From: Pseudoxanthomonas wuyuanensis
Lineage (GTDB): Bacteria > Pseudomonadota > Gammaproteobacteria > Xanthomonadales > Xanthomonadaceae
DNA: 64,000 bases
Direction: 5' to 3'
Assembly: GCF_900215535.1 (NCBI RefSeq)
Contig: NZ_OCND01000002.1
Span: forward strand, 372,001 to 436,000
This document shows, one piece after another, positions 1 to 9,590 of this stretch; within the stretch, counting starts at the first letter, position 1, and every line of letters begins with the position of its first letter. The position numbers were made by a program, and so were the translations under genes. The notes under the pieces are model-generated. The model made no database searches and was not told the origin of the DNA. It saw only the letters and a program-made list of their open reading frames with translations.

Positions 1-24
1 GATGTCTTCTACGGAATGGCTCAT
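1..24 (-). CDS. cysI: Start of sulfite reductase hemoprotein beta subunit (CysI), cut by the window edge
   Basis: Only the first eight codons are present, reading MSHSVEDI from the ATG at 24. This matches how CysI proteins of this bacterial family begin, as far as I recall, and the gene follows cysJ on the same strand, where cysI is expected. CysI is the siroheme and 4Fe-4S subunit that reduces sulfite to sulfide with electrons from CysJ. The 118-base gap to cysJ holds a heptad-repeat inverted element. The call depends on eight residues plus synteny; sequence beyond the window edge would settle it. Confidence 0.6.
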
Positions 25-28
25 TTGC

Positions 29-137
29 GGGACCAGGGACTAGGGACCAGGGACCAGGGACCGGGGAAGAGCAAGGGCAGATGCAACGGCAAGGGTCGCC
101 GCTTCTCCGGGTCCCCGGTCCCCGGTCCCTGGTCCCC
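29..137. repeat. Heptad-repeat inverted element 1 (GGGACCA type), between cysJ and cysI
   Basis: Five tandem 7-mers of the form GGGACCA, GGGACTA or GGGACCG run from 29 to 63, with a degenerate sixth to 70. A spacer of about 38 bases follows. Four 7-mers in the opposite orientation (GGGTCCC, CGGTCCC twice, TGGTCCC) run from 109 to 136. The arms can pair into a long hairpin in the cysJ-cysI transcript. The same architecture with the same heptad is found inside cysNC, and with another heptad before trmB. Short units with no unique spacers exclude a CRISPR array. Confidence 0.9.
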
Positions 138-142
138 AACAT

Positions 143-1996
143 TCAATAGACATCGCGCGCATATCGCCCCTCCCGCTGCAGCGAAGCCAGGTACTCGGCA
201 GCGCCATCGGCATCCACGCCGCCGTGCTGCGACACAATGTCGGTCAGTGCGGCATGCACGTCCTTGCCCATCGCGATGGCGCCGCAGACATAGAAATGCG
301 CGCCGCTCTGCAGCCAGTCGTAGACGTCGCGGCCGCGTTCGCGCAGGCGGTCCTGCACGTAGATTTTCTCGGGCTGGTCGCGCGAGAAGGCCAAATCCAG
401 CCTGTGGAGTTCGCCGCTGCGCAGCGCGTCCTGCCATTCGGTCTGGTAGAGGAAATCGCGGTTGAAATGCTGGGCGCCGAACAGCAGCCAGTTGCGGCCG
501 CTGGCGCCGGTCTCGGCGCGTTCCTGCACGAAGCTGCGGAACGGCGCCACGCCGGTGCCGGGGCCGACCATGATGATGTCGCGCGAGGCATCCGCCGGTA
601 CCCGGAAGCGTTCGTTGACCTCGATGTAGACCGGCGCGCTGGCGCCTTCTTCCAGCGCCGCCAGGAATCCGCTGGCCGCGCCGGTATGGGGGTGGCCGAA
701 GGCTTGGTAGCCCAGCACGTCGACGGTCAGGTGCACTTCCTCGCCGACCCGCTTGCGGCTGCAGGCGATGGAATACAGGCGCGGGGTCAGCGGACGCAGC
801 GCGGCGACCAGCGCCTGCGCGTCCCAGCCGGCCGGCCAGCGGCGCAGCACGTCGATCAGCTGGTGGCTGTTGAGCAGCGCGGCCAGTTCGGCGTTGCGGT
901 CCGGCGCCAGCAACGCGTTCAATTCGTCGGCGCGCGATTGCGCGGCGTGATTGGCCAGGAACGGCCGCGACAGCTTGGTCAGTTCGCGCCGCGCCGCCAG
1001 CCATTCGCGCAACGGCAGCGTGTCGCCAGCCTCGGACACCGCGGTATCGCCATCCAGCTGCAGCGTCTGCAGCACCGCGTCCACCAGCGATGCCGGGTTG
1101 CGGTGGCGCACGCCCAGCGCATCGCCGGGTTCGTAGTGCAGGCCGGAACCTTCCAGCGACAGTTCGATATGGCGCACATCCTTGCTGGCCGGCCCGTACT
1201 GCTGGAACCGGCTGCCCTTGAAATCGCGGCCGCTGATGCGCTGGTTGAGCAGCAGTTCGGCCGCGAACGGCTTGTCGTGCGACCATGCCGGCGCGGCGGC
1301 GGCTGGGCGCAGCGGGGTGACCGTGGCCAGCGGCGCGGCGGCGCTCTTCAGCAATTCGCGGGCATGGCCCAGGGCCTGTTCGCGCCAGGGCGCGGCGACG
1401 GTTTCGATGTCCAGATCCGCTTCGCCGGCCGGCAACAGGCGCTGGCCGCCGAGTTCGGCCAGGCGCGCATCCAGCCGCCGGCCGATGCCGCAGAAATCGG
1501 CGTAGCTGGAATCGCCCAGCCCCAGCACCGCGTACTTCAGCTCCGGCAACTTGGGCGCGCGCTTGCCGGCGATGTACTCGACCAGGCCGATGGCGTCGTC
1601 CGGCGGGTCGCCCTCGCCCTGGGTGCTGATGACGATGTAGAGCAGGCGCTCGCTGGCCAGTTCGCGCTGCGGATAGGCATCGGCGCGCAGCAGCCGCACC
1701 GCCAGTCCGGCGGCTTCGGCATCGTGGGCCAGCTTTTCGGCGGTGCGCTTGGCATTGCCGGTCTGGCTGCCGTAGACCACGGTCAGGCGCTGGCCGGCCT
1801 GGGCGGGCGCGCTGGGCTGGGGGAGGCCCTGCAGCAGCGCCAGGTGCGGGGCCGCATGCGCCTGCGCCAGGCCGGCGGCATAGCCGGACAGCCACCACAG
1901 CGAGGCGCCATCCAGGCCTTCGACCACGCGCGCCAGCAAGGCCTTGCGTTCGTCGGGCAGGGGACTGGGGGCCAGCGTGGGCGATGCTGCGGTCAT
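143..1996 (-). CDS. cysJ: NADPH-sulfite reductase flavoprotein alpha subunit CysJ
   Basis: CysJ passes electrons from NADPH through FAD and FMN to CysI for reduction of sulfite to sulfide in the cytoplasm. The 617-residue protein has the expected order. An FMN flavodoxin domain lies at about residues 70-215, with VYGSQTGNAKRTAEKL near its start. A FAD domain follows, with RLYSIACS near residue 385. A C-terminal NADPH domain carries GPGTGVAPFRSF near residue 480, and the chain ends in the usual RDVY. Length is normal for the family. It is divergent from cysD across a 201-base region that may bind CysB, and is followed on its strand by cysI. Confidence 0.95.
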   Translation of the reverse strand: MTAASPTLAPSPLPDERKALLARVVEGLDGASLWWLSGYAAGLAQAHAAPHLALLQGLPQPSAPAQAGQRLTVVYGSQTGNAKRTAEKLAHDAEAAGLAVRLLRADAYPQRELASERLLYIVISTQGEGDPPDDAIGLVEYIAGKRAPKLPELKYAVLGLGDSSYADFCGIGRRLDARLAELGGQRLLPAGEADLDIETVAAPWREQALGHARELLKSAAAPLATVTPLRPAAAAPAWSHDKPFAAELLLNQRISGRDFKGSRFQQYGPASKDVRHIELSLEGSGLHYEPGDALGVRHRNPASLVDAVLQTLQLDGDTAVSEAGDTLPLREWLAARRELTKLSRPFLANHAAQSRADELNALLAPDRNAELAALLNSHQLIDVLRRWPAGWDAQALVAALRPLTPRLYSIACSRKRVGEEVHLTVDVLGYQAFGHPHTGAASGFLAALEEGASAPVYIEVNERFRVPADASRDIIMVGPGTGVAPFRSFVQERAETGASGRNWLLFGAQHFNRDFLYQTEWQDALRSGELHRLDLAFSRDQPEKIYVQDRLRERGRDVYDWLQSGAHFYVCGAIAMGKDVHAALTDIVSQHGGVDADGAAEYLASLQREGRYARDVY

Positions 1997-2065
1997 CAGC
2001 CGGGTCCATCTGAAGAGTGGAGCACCGATGCTAGAGAGGCATCGACGCGTTCAGAAAGGACATCT

Positions 2066-2102
2066 GGTTATGGACTTATCGCCTGCGCTTATTTCTATAA
2101 GG
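2066..2102. promoter_or_regulatory. Candidate CysB-type activator region between cysJ and cysD
   Basis: The divergent cysJ/cysD intergenic region contains an AT-rich patch with GGTTATGG, ACTTATCG, GCTTATTT and CTATAAGG, in sequence that is otherwise GC-rich. Repeated TTAT/ATAA half-sites of this kind are typical of LysR-family CysB sites upstream of cys genes. The assignment is inference from location and composition; no clean promoter hexamers were resolved. Confidence 0.35.
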
Positions 2103-2197
2103 TAGGCGCGGGCAGGAATACTCGGCGTCCTCAGCGGAGCGGCCCGGGCCGGCCTGGCTGATAATCTCCCCCTACCGACGTTCCCGACGCATCCTTG

Positions 2198-3109
2198 ATG
2201 AGCGCTGCTGCCCCGTTGTCCCACCTCGACCGCCTTGAGGCTGAAAGCATCCACATCCTGCGCGAGGTCGCGGCCGGCTTCCGCAACCCGGTGCTGCTGT
2301 ACTCGGTGGGCAAGGACAGCTCGGTGCTGCTGCACCTGCTGCTGAAGGCGTTCGCGCCGGCGCCGCCGCCGATTCCGCTGCTGCATGTGGACACGCGCTG
2401 GAAGTTCCGCGAGATGATCGCCTTCCGCGACCGCCGCGCCGCCGAAACCGGCGTGGATCTGCGCGTCCACATCAACCCGGACGGCATCGCCCAGGACATC
2501 GGCCCGATCAGCCACGGCGCCACCGTGCACACCGACGTGATGAAGACCCAGGGCCTGAAGCAGGCGCTGGATCACTACCGCTTCGACGCGGCGATAGGCG
2601 GCGCACGGCGGGACGAGGAGAAATCCCGCGCCAAGGAACGGGTGTTCTCGTTCCGCAGCGACAAGCACCGCTGGGATCCCAAGAACCAGCGCCCGGAACT
2701 GTGGAATCTGTACAACGCCCGCATCCACAGCGGCGAAAGCGTGCGCGTGTTCCCGCTGTCCAACTGGACCGAGCTGGACATCTGGCTGTACATCTATCGC
2801 GAGAACATCCCGGTGGTGCCGCTGTACTTCGCCGCCGAACGCCCGGTGGTGGAACGCGACGGCGCGCTGATCCTGGTCGACGACGAGCGGCTGCCGCTGC
2901 GCGCCGGCGAAGTGCCCATGGTGAAGCAGGTGCGCTTCCGCACGCTGGGCTGCTACCCGCTGACCGGGGCCATCGAATCGCAGGCCGACACGCTGGAGGC
3001 GATCATCGCCGAGATGCTGGTGACGACCTCGTCCGAGCGGCAGGGCCGGGTGATCGACCAGGATCCCACGGCGTCGATGGAGAAGAAGAAGCTGGAGGGG
3101 TATTTCTGA
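2198..3109 (+). CDS. cysD: Sulfate adenylyltransferase subunit 2 CysD
   Basis: CysD is the ATP-pyrophosphatase-fold subunit that makes adenosine 5'-phosphosulfate from sulfate and ATP, in complex with the GTPase CysN. The N-terminal nucleotide-binding loop reads [14 protein letters not shown] near residue 35, and the C-terminal KKKLEGYF ending is typical of the family. The ATG at 2198 gives 303 residues; a TTG one codon upstream is also possible. The last bases overlap the cysNC start (TGATG at 3107-3111), indicating translational coupling in one operon. Confidence 0.96.
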   Translation: MSAAAPLSHLDRLEAESIHILREVAAGFRNPVLLYSVGKDSSVLLHLLLKAFAPAPPPIPLLHVDTRWKFREMIAFRDRRAAETGVDLRVHINPDGIAQDIGPISHGATVHTDVMKTQGLKQALDHYRFDAAIGGARRDEEKSRAKERVFSFRSDKHRWDPKNQRPELWNLYNARIHSGESVRVFPLSNWTELDIWLYIYRENIPVVPLYFAAERPVVERDGALILVDDERLPLRAGEVPMVKQVRFRTLGCYPLTGAIESQADTLEAIIAEMLVTTSSERQGRVIDQDPTASMEKKKLEGYF

Positions 3110-5103
3110 TGGGCGTGACGAAGACGGGACCGGGGACCGGGGACCGGGGACCGGGGGACGGCGACAGCGACAGCGACGGTCGGGGAGCGCCGGGTTTTTC
3201 CGGGTCCCGGGTCCCGGGTCCCGGGTCCCGATCATCCGACATCGCCAGCTACCTTAAGCAGCACGAATCCAAACCGCTACTGCGCTTCATCACCTGCGGC
3301 AGCGTCGACGATGGCAAGAGCACGCTGATCGGGCGGCTGCTGTACGACAGCAAGCGGCTGTTCGACGACCAGTTGGCCGCGCTGGCCTCGGACAGCAAAC
3401 GCCACGGCACCCGCGGCGGCGAGATCGACTACGCGCTGCTGCTGGACGGCCTGGCCGCCGAGCGCGAGCAGGGCATCACCATCGATGTGGCCTACCGCTA
3501 CTTCGATACCGAGCGGCGCAAGTTCATCGTTGCCGACTGCCCCGGCCACGAGCAGTACACCCGCAACATGGCCACCGGCGCTTCCACCGCCGACCTGGCG
3601 GTGGTGCTGGTCGATGCGCGCAAGGGCCTGCTGCCGCAGACTCGCCGGCATAGCTATATCGTTTCGCTGCTGGGCATCTCCCAGGTGGTGCTGGCGGTCA
3701 ACAAGATGGATCTGGTCGGCTTCGATCAGGCCGTGTTCGACGACATTGAGCAGCGCTACCGCGAACTGGCCGCGCAGTTGGGCATCGCCAACGTGCAGTG
3801 CATTCCGCTGTCGGCGCTGGAGGGCGACAACCTGTCGCAGCGTTCGGCGCGCACGCCGTGGTACGACGGACCGGCGCTGCTGGAGCATCTGGAGACGGTG
3901 GCGATCGAGGTGCCGGAAACCGGCAGCGGCCTGCGCCTGCCGGTGCAATGGGTCAATCGCCCGCACCAGAACTTCCGCGGTTTCGTCGGCACATTGGCGG
4001 CCGGCCAGGTCCGGCCAGGCGACGAGGTGGTGGTGCTGCCATCGGCGCGCCGTTCGCGGGTGACCCAGGTGCTGGGACCGGCCGGCGAAGTCGCCGTCGC
4101 CGGTGCCGGCGAGGCGGTGACGCTGACCCTGGCCGATGAAATCGACATCAGCCGCGGCGATGTCATCGCCGCCGCCGGCGACCCGCCAGAAGTCGCCGAT
4201 CAGTTCGCCGCGCATCTGCTGTGGATGGACGATGCCGCGTTGCTGCCCGGGCGGCCGTACTGGCTGAAGATAGGCACCCGCACGGTGTCGGCCAGCATCA
4301 GCGAAATCAAGCATCGCATCGACGTCAACACGCAGGAGCATCTGGCCGCCAAGCGGCTGGAACTCAACGAGGTCGGCTACTGCAATCTGAGCCTGGATGA
4401 GCCGGTGGTGTTCGCGCCGTATGCGCAGAACCGCACGCTCGGCGGCTTCATCCTGGTCGACCGCCAGAGCAATGCGACCGTCGCCGCCGGCACGCTGGAC
4501 TTCGCGCTGCGCCGCGCCGGCAACGTGCACTGGCAGCACCTGGATGTGGACAAGGCCGCGCGTGCGCGCATCAAGGGGCAGACGCCGAAGGTGCTGTGGT
4601 TCACCGGGCTGTCCGGCGCCGGCAAGTCGACCATCGCCAATCTGGTCGACAAGCGCCTGCACGCGCTGGGCTACCACAGCTTCATCCTCGATGGCGACAA
4701 CGTCCGCCATGGCCTCAACCGCGATCTCGGCTTCACCGACGAGGATCGCGTCGAGAACATCCGCCGCGTCGCCGAGGTGGCCCGGCTGATGGCCGATGCC
4801 GGCCTGATCGTCCTGGTCAGCTTCATCTCGCCGTTCCGCGCCGAGCGGCGGATGGCGCGCGCGCGTTTCGCCCAGGACGAGTTTGTGGAAATCTTCGTCG
4901 ACGTGCCGCTGGCCGTGGCCGAGCAGCGCGATGTGAAGGGGCTGTACCGCAAGGCGCGGGCGGGGCAGATTCCCAATTTCACCGGCATCGACTCGCCGTA
5001 CGAGGTGCCGGAGTCGCCGGAGCTGCACCTGGATGCCGGCGCCCACTCCCCGGAAGAACTGGCCTTGCAGGTGCTGCAGGCGCTGGATCTGGAAAAGCGC
5101 TGA
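3109..5103 (+). CDS. cysN: Bifunctional sulfate adenylyltransferase GTPase / APS kinase CysNC
   Basis: The 664-residue protein fuses the CysN GTPase, with P-loop GSVDDGKST near residue 65 and DCPGHEQY downstream, to a C-terminal APS kinase with [11 protein letters not shown] near residue 500. It therefore drives APS synthesis and converts APS to PAPS. Such fusions are common in Xanthomonadaceae. The unusual part is the first 43 or so residues: a Gly/Pro/Asp/Ser-rich stretch ([11 protein letters not shown], later SRVPGPGSR) translated from a heptad-repeat element before the normal [16 protein letters not shown] start. No alternative start codon lies between the element and the conserved N-terminus, so the repeat must be translated. 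Confidence 0.95.
   Translation: MGVTKTGPGTGDRGPGDGDSDSDGRGAPGFSGSRVPGPGSRSSDIASYLKQHESKPLLRFITCGSVDDGKSTLIGRLLYDSKRLFDDQLAALASDSKRHGTRGGEIDYALLLDGLAAEREQGITIDVAYRYFDTERRKFIVADCPGHEQYTRNMATGASTADLAVVLVDARKGLLPQTRRHSYIVSLLGISQVVLAVNKMDLVGFDQAVFDDIEQRYRELAAQLGIANVQCIPLSALEGDNLSQRSARTPWYDGPALLEHLETVAIEVPETGSGLRLPVQWVNRPHQNFRGFVGTLAAGQVRPGDEVVVLPSARRSRVTQVLGPAGEVAVAGAGEAVTLTLADEIDISRGDVIAAAGDPPEVADQFAAHLLWMDDAALLPGRPYWLKIGTRTVSASISEIKHRIDVNTQEHLAAKRLELNEVGYCNLSLDEPVVFAPYAQNRTLGGFILVDRQSNATVAAGTLDFALRRAGNVHWQHLDVDKAARARIKGQTPKVLWFTGLSGAGKSTIANLVDKRLHALGYHSFILDGDNVRHGLNRDLGFTDEDRVENIRRVAEVARLMADAGLIVLVSFISPFRAERRMARARFAQDEFVEIFVDVPLAVAEQRDVKGLYRKARAGQIPNFTGIDSPYEVPESPELHLDAGAHSPEELALQVLQALDLEKR
3126..3228. 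repeat. Heptad-repeat inverted element 2 (GGGACCG type), inside the cysNC reading frame
   Basis: Four perfect GGGACCG heptads occupy 3126-3153. A spacer of about 47 bases with GACAGC-like repeats follows. Four perfect CGGGTCC heptads in inverted orientation occupy 3201-3228. The arms can fold into a hairpin 15 bases after the cysNC start codon. Because 7 is not a multiple of 3, successive units are read in different frames, giving the PGTGDRGPG and [11 protein letters not shown] segments. It is the same heptad family as the element between cysJ and cysI. Confidence 0.92.
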
Positions 5104-5353
5104 TCTTCACGCCACCGCAGCGATACGGTGCGGTATGCTCGCCGCGCCGTCTCTGCCAGGGTTGCGTCGGTGCCGCCGGCAGCCGGCGCGGACAATGCCA
5201 TGCGGCGGTACGCGGGCGCAGCGCTTCGAGGTGCGCGGCGCGGGTCCGGTGATGCGCAAGGGTCTTTAGTCATGGCCCTGTCAACGCATTGGGCAATCCA
5301 TGCGTTCACGCCGGACCGGTAAACTCCGGGTAACGATAATTACGGGGTTGTCC

Positions 5354-6451
5354 ATGTTCAGCGGATTCGGGATTCGCGCGGCTTGTGCTGTGGTGCTGGC
5401 GATGTCGCTTGCCGCCTGCGGCAGGAACGGATCGGCCCAGCCCGCCGCCGCCGCCGCCGCAATCCCGGTCACCACCCAGGTGGTGCAGACCACGGCATGG
5501 AACGACACGCTGCAGGCGCTGGGCACCGCCAAGGCGCGCGAATCGGTGACCCTGACCGCCAAGGTCAGCGAGATCGTGCAGGAAGTGCACTTCGAAAGCG
5601 GCCAGGACGTCAGCGCCGGCGAGCGCCTGATCACGCTGAAAGGCGACGCCCAGCAGGCAGCGCTGGTGCAGGCGCAGGCCACCTATCTGGAAGCCGATCA
5701 GCTGTACCGCCGGCAGAAGGAACTGGCCGATCAGCAACTGGTCGCGCGCTCGGCGCTGGATACGCAACTGGCGTTGAGGAATACGGCCGAGGCGCGGGTC
5801 CGGCAGATGCGCGCCGAGATCGGTGACCGTTCGGTGCGCGCACCGTTCTCCGGTGTGCTGGGCATCCGCCAGGTCAGCCCCGGTTCGCTGATTACGCCGA
5901 CCACGGTCATCGCCACGCTGGACGACATCTCGCGCATGTACGTCGACTTCCAGGTACCGGAGGCGGCGCTGGCTTCGGTCGGCATCGGCAATACCGTCAC
6001 CGCCACCGCGGCCGCCTATCCCGGCCGCCAGTTCGAGGGTACCGTGCAGACGATCGATGCGCGGATCGATCCGGGCACGCGCGCGGTCACCGTGCGCGCG
6101 GAATTTCCCAATCCGGACCGCGATCTGCGGCCGGGCATGCTGATGGACGTGCGCCTGTTCCGCCCCGAGCGGCAGGCGTTGGTGATTCCGGAAATCGCGG
6201 TCGTGCAGGTGGGGCGCGATTTGTTCGTCTACCGGGTCAAGGCCGACGGCAGCGTCGAGCAGGCGCCGGTCAGCGCCGGCGTGCGCCGCGAGGGCAAAGT
6301 GGAAATCACCCAGGGCATCGCCGTTGGCGAGCGCATCGTTGTCGACGGCACCGGCAAGTTGCGGCCGGGCGTCAAGGTAGCCGAAGCCGAACCCCGTCCG
6401 CGCAATGGCAATGGCGCCGGCAAGGCGCCGCAGCCTGCACGGCAGGGCTGA
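5354..6451 (+). CDS. RND efflux periplasmic adaptor lipoprotein (membrane fusion protein)
   Basis: This is the HlyD/AcrA-type adaptor that links an inner-membrane RND pump to an outer-membrane channel. The 365-residue product starts with a lipoprotein signal peptide ending in the lipobox LAAC near residue 21. A barrel-sandwich lipoyl half follows (VREVHF-like segment FESGQDVSAGERL), then a short helical hairpin near residues 100-150, and a beta-barrel region. The ATG at 5354 is preferred because it begins the signal peptide; an upstream in-frame extension to 5300 lacks one. It lies four bases before the pump gene, so both form an operon. TTCACG and TAAACT at about 5308-5330 could be a promoter. 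Confidence 0.9.
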   Translation: MFSGFGIRAACAVVLAMSLAACGRNGSAQPAAAAAAIPVTTQVVQTTAWNDTLQALGTAKARESVTLTAKVSEIVQEVHFESGQDVSAGERLITLKGDAQQAALVQAQATYLEADQLYRRQKELADQQLVARSALDTQLALRNTAEARVRQMRAEIGDRSVRAPFSGVLGIRQVSPGSLITPTTVIATLDDISRMYVDFQVPEAALASVGIGNTVTATAAAYPGRQFEGTVQTIDARIDPGTRAVTVRAEFPNPDRDLRPGMLMDVRLFRPERQALVIPEIAVVQVGRDLFVYRVKADGSVEQAPVSAGVRREGKVEITQGIAVGERIVVDGTGKLRPGVKVAEAEPRPRNGNGAGKAPQPARQG

Positions 6452-6455
6452 AGCG

Positions 6456-9400
6456 ATGAAGCTGTCCGACATCTCGATCAAGCGGCCGGTGCTGGCGGTG
6501 GTGATCAGCCTGCTGCTGATCGTGCTGGGCATCATGTCGTTCCTGCGGCTGACCCTGCGCGAGCTGCCGAACATCGACCCGCCCATCGTCTCGGTGCAGG
6601 TCACTTATCCGGGCGCATCGGCGGCGGTGGCCGAAACCCGGGTCACCCAGATCCTCGAGGACGCGCTGTCCGGCATCGAGGGCATCAACACCCTGCAATC
6701 GCAGAGCCGCAACGGGCGCTCGGACATCACCATCGAGTTCCGCCTGACCCGCGACATCGAAGCGGCGGCCAACGATGTGCGCGATGCGGTCAGCCGGGTC
6801 ATGGACCGGATGCCCGACGAAGCCGATCCGCCCGAGATCGCCAAGGTCGAAGCCGACGCCGATGTCATCGTCTGGCTGAACATGCGTTCCAACACCATGG
6901 ACACGCTGGAGCTGACCGACTACGCCGACCGCTACATCGTCGACCGGTTGTCGTCGCTGGATGGCGTGGCACGGGTGCAACTGGGCGGCGGCCAGCGCTA
7001 TGCGATGCGCATCTGGCTCAACCGCGACGCGATGGCGGCGCGCGGCATCACTGCCGGCGATATCGAAACCGCGCTGCGCACCGAGAACATCGAACTGCCT
7101 GCCGGACGCATCGAATCGCTGACCCGCGACTTCACCCTGCGCATGGAGCGCGGCTACCGGCAGCCGGAGCAGTTCAAGCAGATTCCGCTGCGCAAGGGCG
7201 ATGACGGCTACGTGGTGCGGCTGGGCGATGTGGCCGAAGTCGAACTCGGTCCGCAGGAGCGGCGCGCCTATCTGCGCAGCAACTTCGTGCCCAACGTGGG
7301 CCTGGGCATCGTGCGCACGTCCACCGCCAATGCGCTGGACGTGGCGCGGGCGGCGCGTGCCGAAGCCGAGCGCATCCAGCAGACGCTGCCCGAAGGCACC
7401 GACATCTTCATCGCCTACGACAGCACCGTCTTCATCGATGCCTCCATCAAGCGGGTCTACTGGACGCTGCTGGAAGCCATTGCGCTGGTGGTGCTGGTGA
7501 TCTGGCTGTTCCTGGGCAGCCTGCGCGCGGCACTGATTCCGGCGGTGACGGTGCCGGTGTGCCTGGTGGCGGCATTCATCGCGCTGTACGCATTCGGTTT
7601 TTCGATCAACCTGTTGACCTTGCTGGCGCTGGTGCTGTGCATCGGCCTGGTGGTCGATGATGCCATCGTGGTGCTTGAAAACGTGCAGCGGCGCGCCGAC
7701 CTGGGCGAGCCGCCACTGGTCGCGGCGCGCCGCGGCACCGCCCAGGTCGCCTTCGCGGTCATCGCCACCACGGCGGTACTGGTCTCGGTCTTCCTGCCGG
7801 TGGGCTTCATGGAAGGCAACAGCGGCCGCCTGTTCCGCGAACTGTCGGTGGCGCTGGCCGGCGCGGTGGCGCTGTCGGCGTTCATCGCACTGACGCTGAC
7901 CCCGATGATGTGCTCCAAGCTGGTGCGCCCGCACGGCAAGGAAACCGGCTTCAATGCCTGGATGAACCGCCAGCTCGGCCGCATCAGCCGCGGCTATGGA
8001 CAGCGCATTTCGCGACTGGTCGCGCTGCCGGGCCGGCGCATCCTGGCGATGATGTTGGCCACGATGGCGGTCTGTGCGGTGTTGGCCATCCTGCTGGTCT
8101 GGCGTGTGCCAAGCGAGTTGGCGCCGGCCGAGGACCGCGGCCGTTTCTTCGTCATGGTCGACGGACCGGAAGGCGCCGGTTTCGACTACACGGTTGGCCA
8201 GTTGCAACAGGTCGAAGGGGTGCTGGCCGGTTATATCGGCGAGGACAAGCCGGTCCAGCGCGCCAACTCGCGCGCGCCGCGCGGCTGGGGCGCCAGCGAG
8301 GAAATGCATACCGCGCAGGTCATCGTGTTCCTGCAGGACTGGCATCAGCGCGACGTCAGCACCGAAGAGGTGGTCAGCGAATTGCGCCGGGAATTCGCCA
8401 AGCTGCCCGGCGTGCAGGCGCGCGCCAACGTGCCCGGCGGCCTGATCGGCAGCCGCGGCCAGCGCTACCAGCTGGTGCTGGGCGGGCCGGACTACCAGGA
8501 AATCGCCAAGTGGCGCGACCGCATGATGGTGCGGATGGAGGAGAATCCCGGCCTGGTCGACATCGACTCCGACTACAAGGAAACCCGGCCGCAGATGCGG
8601 GTCAACATCGACCGCGACCGCGCCGCCGACCTGGGCGTATCGGTGCAGGAGATCGGCCGCACGCTGGAAACCATGATGGGTTCGCGCCAGGTCACCACCT
8701 ATGTCGACAACGGCGAGGAATACGATGTGATGCTGCAGGCCGGCCGCGACAACCGCGCCTCGCCGGCGGATCTGGAGAACACCTATGTGCGCGGCAGCGG
8801 CGATCAGCTGATCCCGCTGTCCAACCTGGTGACGCTGAGCGAGATCGCCGAACCCGGCAGCTTCAACCGATTCAACCGCCTGCGCGCCATCACCATCAGC
8901 GGCGGGCTCGCGCCAGGCTATACGATGGGCGAGGCGCTGGCGTGGACCCGGCAGGTCGTTGCCGAGGAATTGCCCGACTACGCGCAGATCGACTGGAAGG
9001 GCGAGTCGCGTGAGTATCAGGAGGCCGGCGGCGCGATCCTGCTGACCTTCACCCTGGCGCTGCTGATCGTCTACCTGGTGCTGGCCGCGCAGTTCGAGAG
9101 CTTCATCCACCCGTTCGTGATCATGCTGACGGTGCCGTTCGCGTTGTTCGGCGCGCTGTTGGGCCTTTGGGTCACCGGAGGCACGCTCAACCTGTTCAGC
9201 CAGATCGGCATCGTGATGCTGATCGGACTGGCCGCCAAGAACGGCATCCTGATCGTCGAATTCGCCAACCAGCTGCGCGACGACGGCCGCAGTGTGCATG
9301 ACGCCATCGCCGAGGCATCGGCGGTGCGCCTGCGTCCGATCCTGATGACCGCCGCCGCCACCATCATGGGCGCGGTGCCGCTGGTGCTGGCCGGCGGCCC

Positions 9401-9590
9401 GGGTTCGGCCAGCCGCGCCACCATCGGTGTGGTGGTGATCTTCGGCGTGGCGTTCTCGACGCTGCTGACCTTGTTCGTGGTGCCGGCGTTCTACGCGCTG
9501 CTGGCGCCGTTCACGCGCTCGCCGGAGGCGGTGGCGCACGAGTTGGCCAAGCTGGAAGAGGCCACGCCTCCGGTCGGCGGCCATGGCTGA
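6456..9590 (+). CDS. RND multidrug efflux transporter permease (AcrB/HAE1-like)
   Basis: This proton-driven inner-membrane exporter works with the adaptor encoded just upstream. The 1044-residue length and duplicated layout (12 membrane segments, two large periplasmic loops) fit the family. The proton-relay residues are visible: paired aspartates in GLVVDDAIVVLEN of TM4, and the lysine in LIGLAAKNGILIVEF of TM10. The N-terminus MKLSDISIKRPVLA is characteristic of the HAE1 group. No outer-membrane channel gene accompanies it, so it probably borrows a TolC-like protein encoded elsewhere. The substrate cannot be inferred. Confidence 0.93.
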   Translation: MKLSDISIKRPVLAVVISLLLIVLGIMSFLRLTLRELPNIDPPIVSVQVTYPGASAAVAETRVTQILEDALSGIEGINTLQSQSRNGRSDITIEFRLTRDIEAAANDVRDAVSRVMDRMPDEADPPEIAKVEADADVIVWLNMRSNTMDTLELTDYADRYIVDRLSSLDGVARVQLGGGQRYAMRIWLNRDAMAARGITAGDIETALRTENIELPAGRIESLTRDFTLRMERGYRQPEQFKQIPLRKGDDGYVVRLGDVAEVELGPQERRAYLRSNFVPNVGLGIVRTSTANALDVARAARAEAERIQQTLPEGTDIFIAYDSTVFIDASIKRVYWTLLEAIALVVLVIWLFLGSLRAALIPAVTVPVCLVAAFIALYAFGFSINLLTLLALVLCIGLVVDDAIVVLENVQRRADLGEPPLVAARRGTAQVAFAVIATTAVLVSVFLPVGFMEGNSGRLFRELSVALAGAVALSAFIALTLTPMMCSKLVRPHGKETGFNAWMNRQLGRISRGYGQRISRLVALPGRRILAMMLATMAVCAVLAILLVWRVPSELAPAEDRGRFFVMVDGPEGAGFDYTVGQLQQVEGVLAGYIGEDKPVQRANSRAPRGWGASEEMHTAQVIVFLQDWHQRDVSTEEVVSELRREFAKLPGVQARANVPGGLIGSRGQRYQLVLGGPDYQEIAKWRDRMMVRMEENPGLVDIDSDYKETRPQMRVNIDRDRAADLGVSVQEIGRTLETMMGSRQVTTYVDNGEEYDVMLQAGRDNRASPADLENTYVRGSGDQLIPLSNLVTLSEIAEPGSFNRFNRLRAITISGGLAPGYTMGEALAWTRQVVAEELPDYAQIDWKGESREYQEAGGAILLTFTLALLIVYLVLAAQFESFIHPFVIMLTVPFALFGALLGLWVTGGTLNLFSQIGIVMLIGLAAKNGILIVEFANQLRDDGRSVHDAIAEASAVRLRPILMTAAATIMGAVPLVLAGGPGSASRATIGVVVIFGVAFSTLLTLFVVPAFYALLAPFTRSPEAVAHELAKLEEATPPVGGHG

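Noticed and set aside
2701..3108. CysNC start upstream of 3109
   Set aside because: The open frame continues back into cysD but translates it out of frame. The coupled ATG at 3109 is the natural start.
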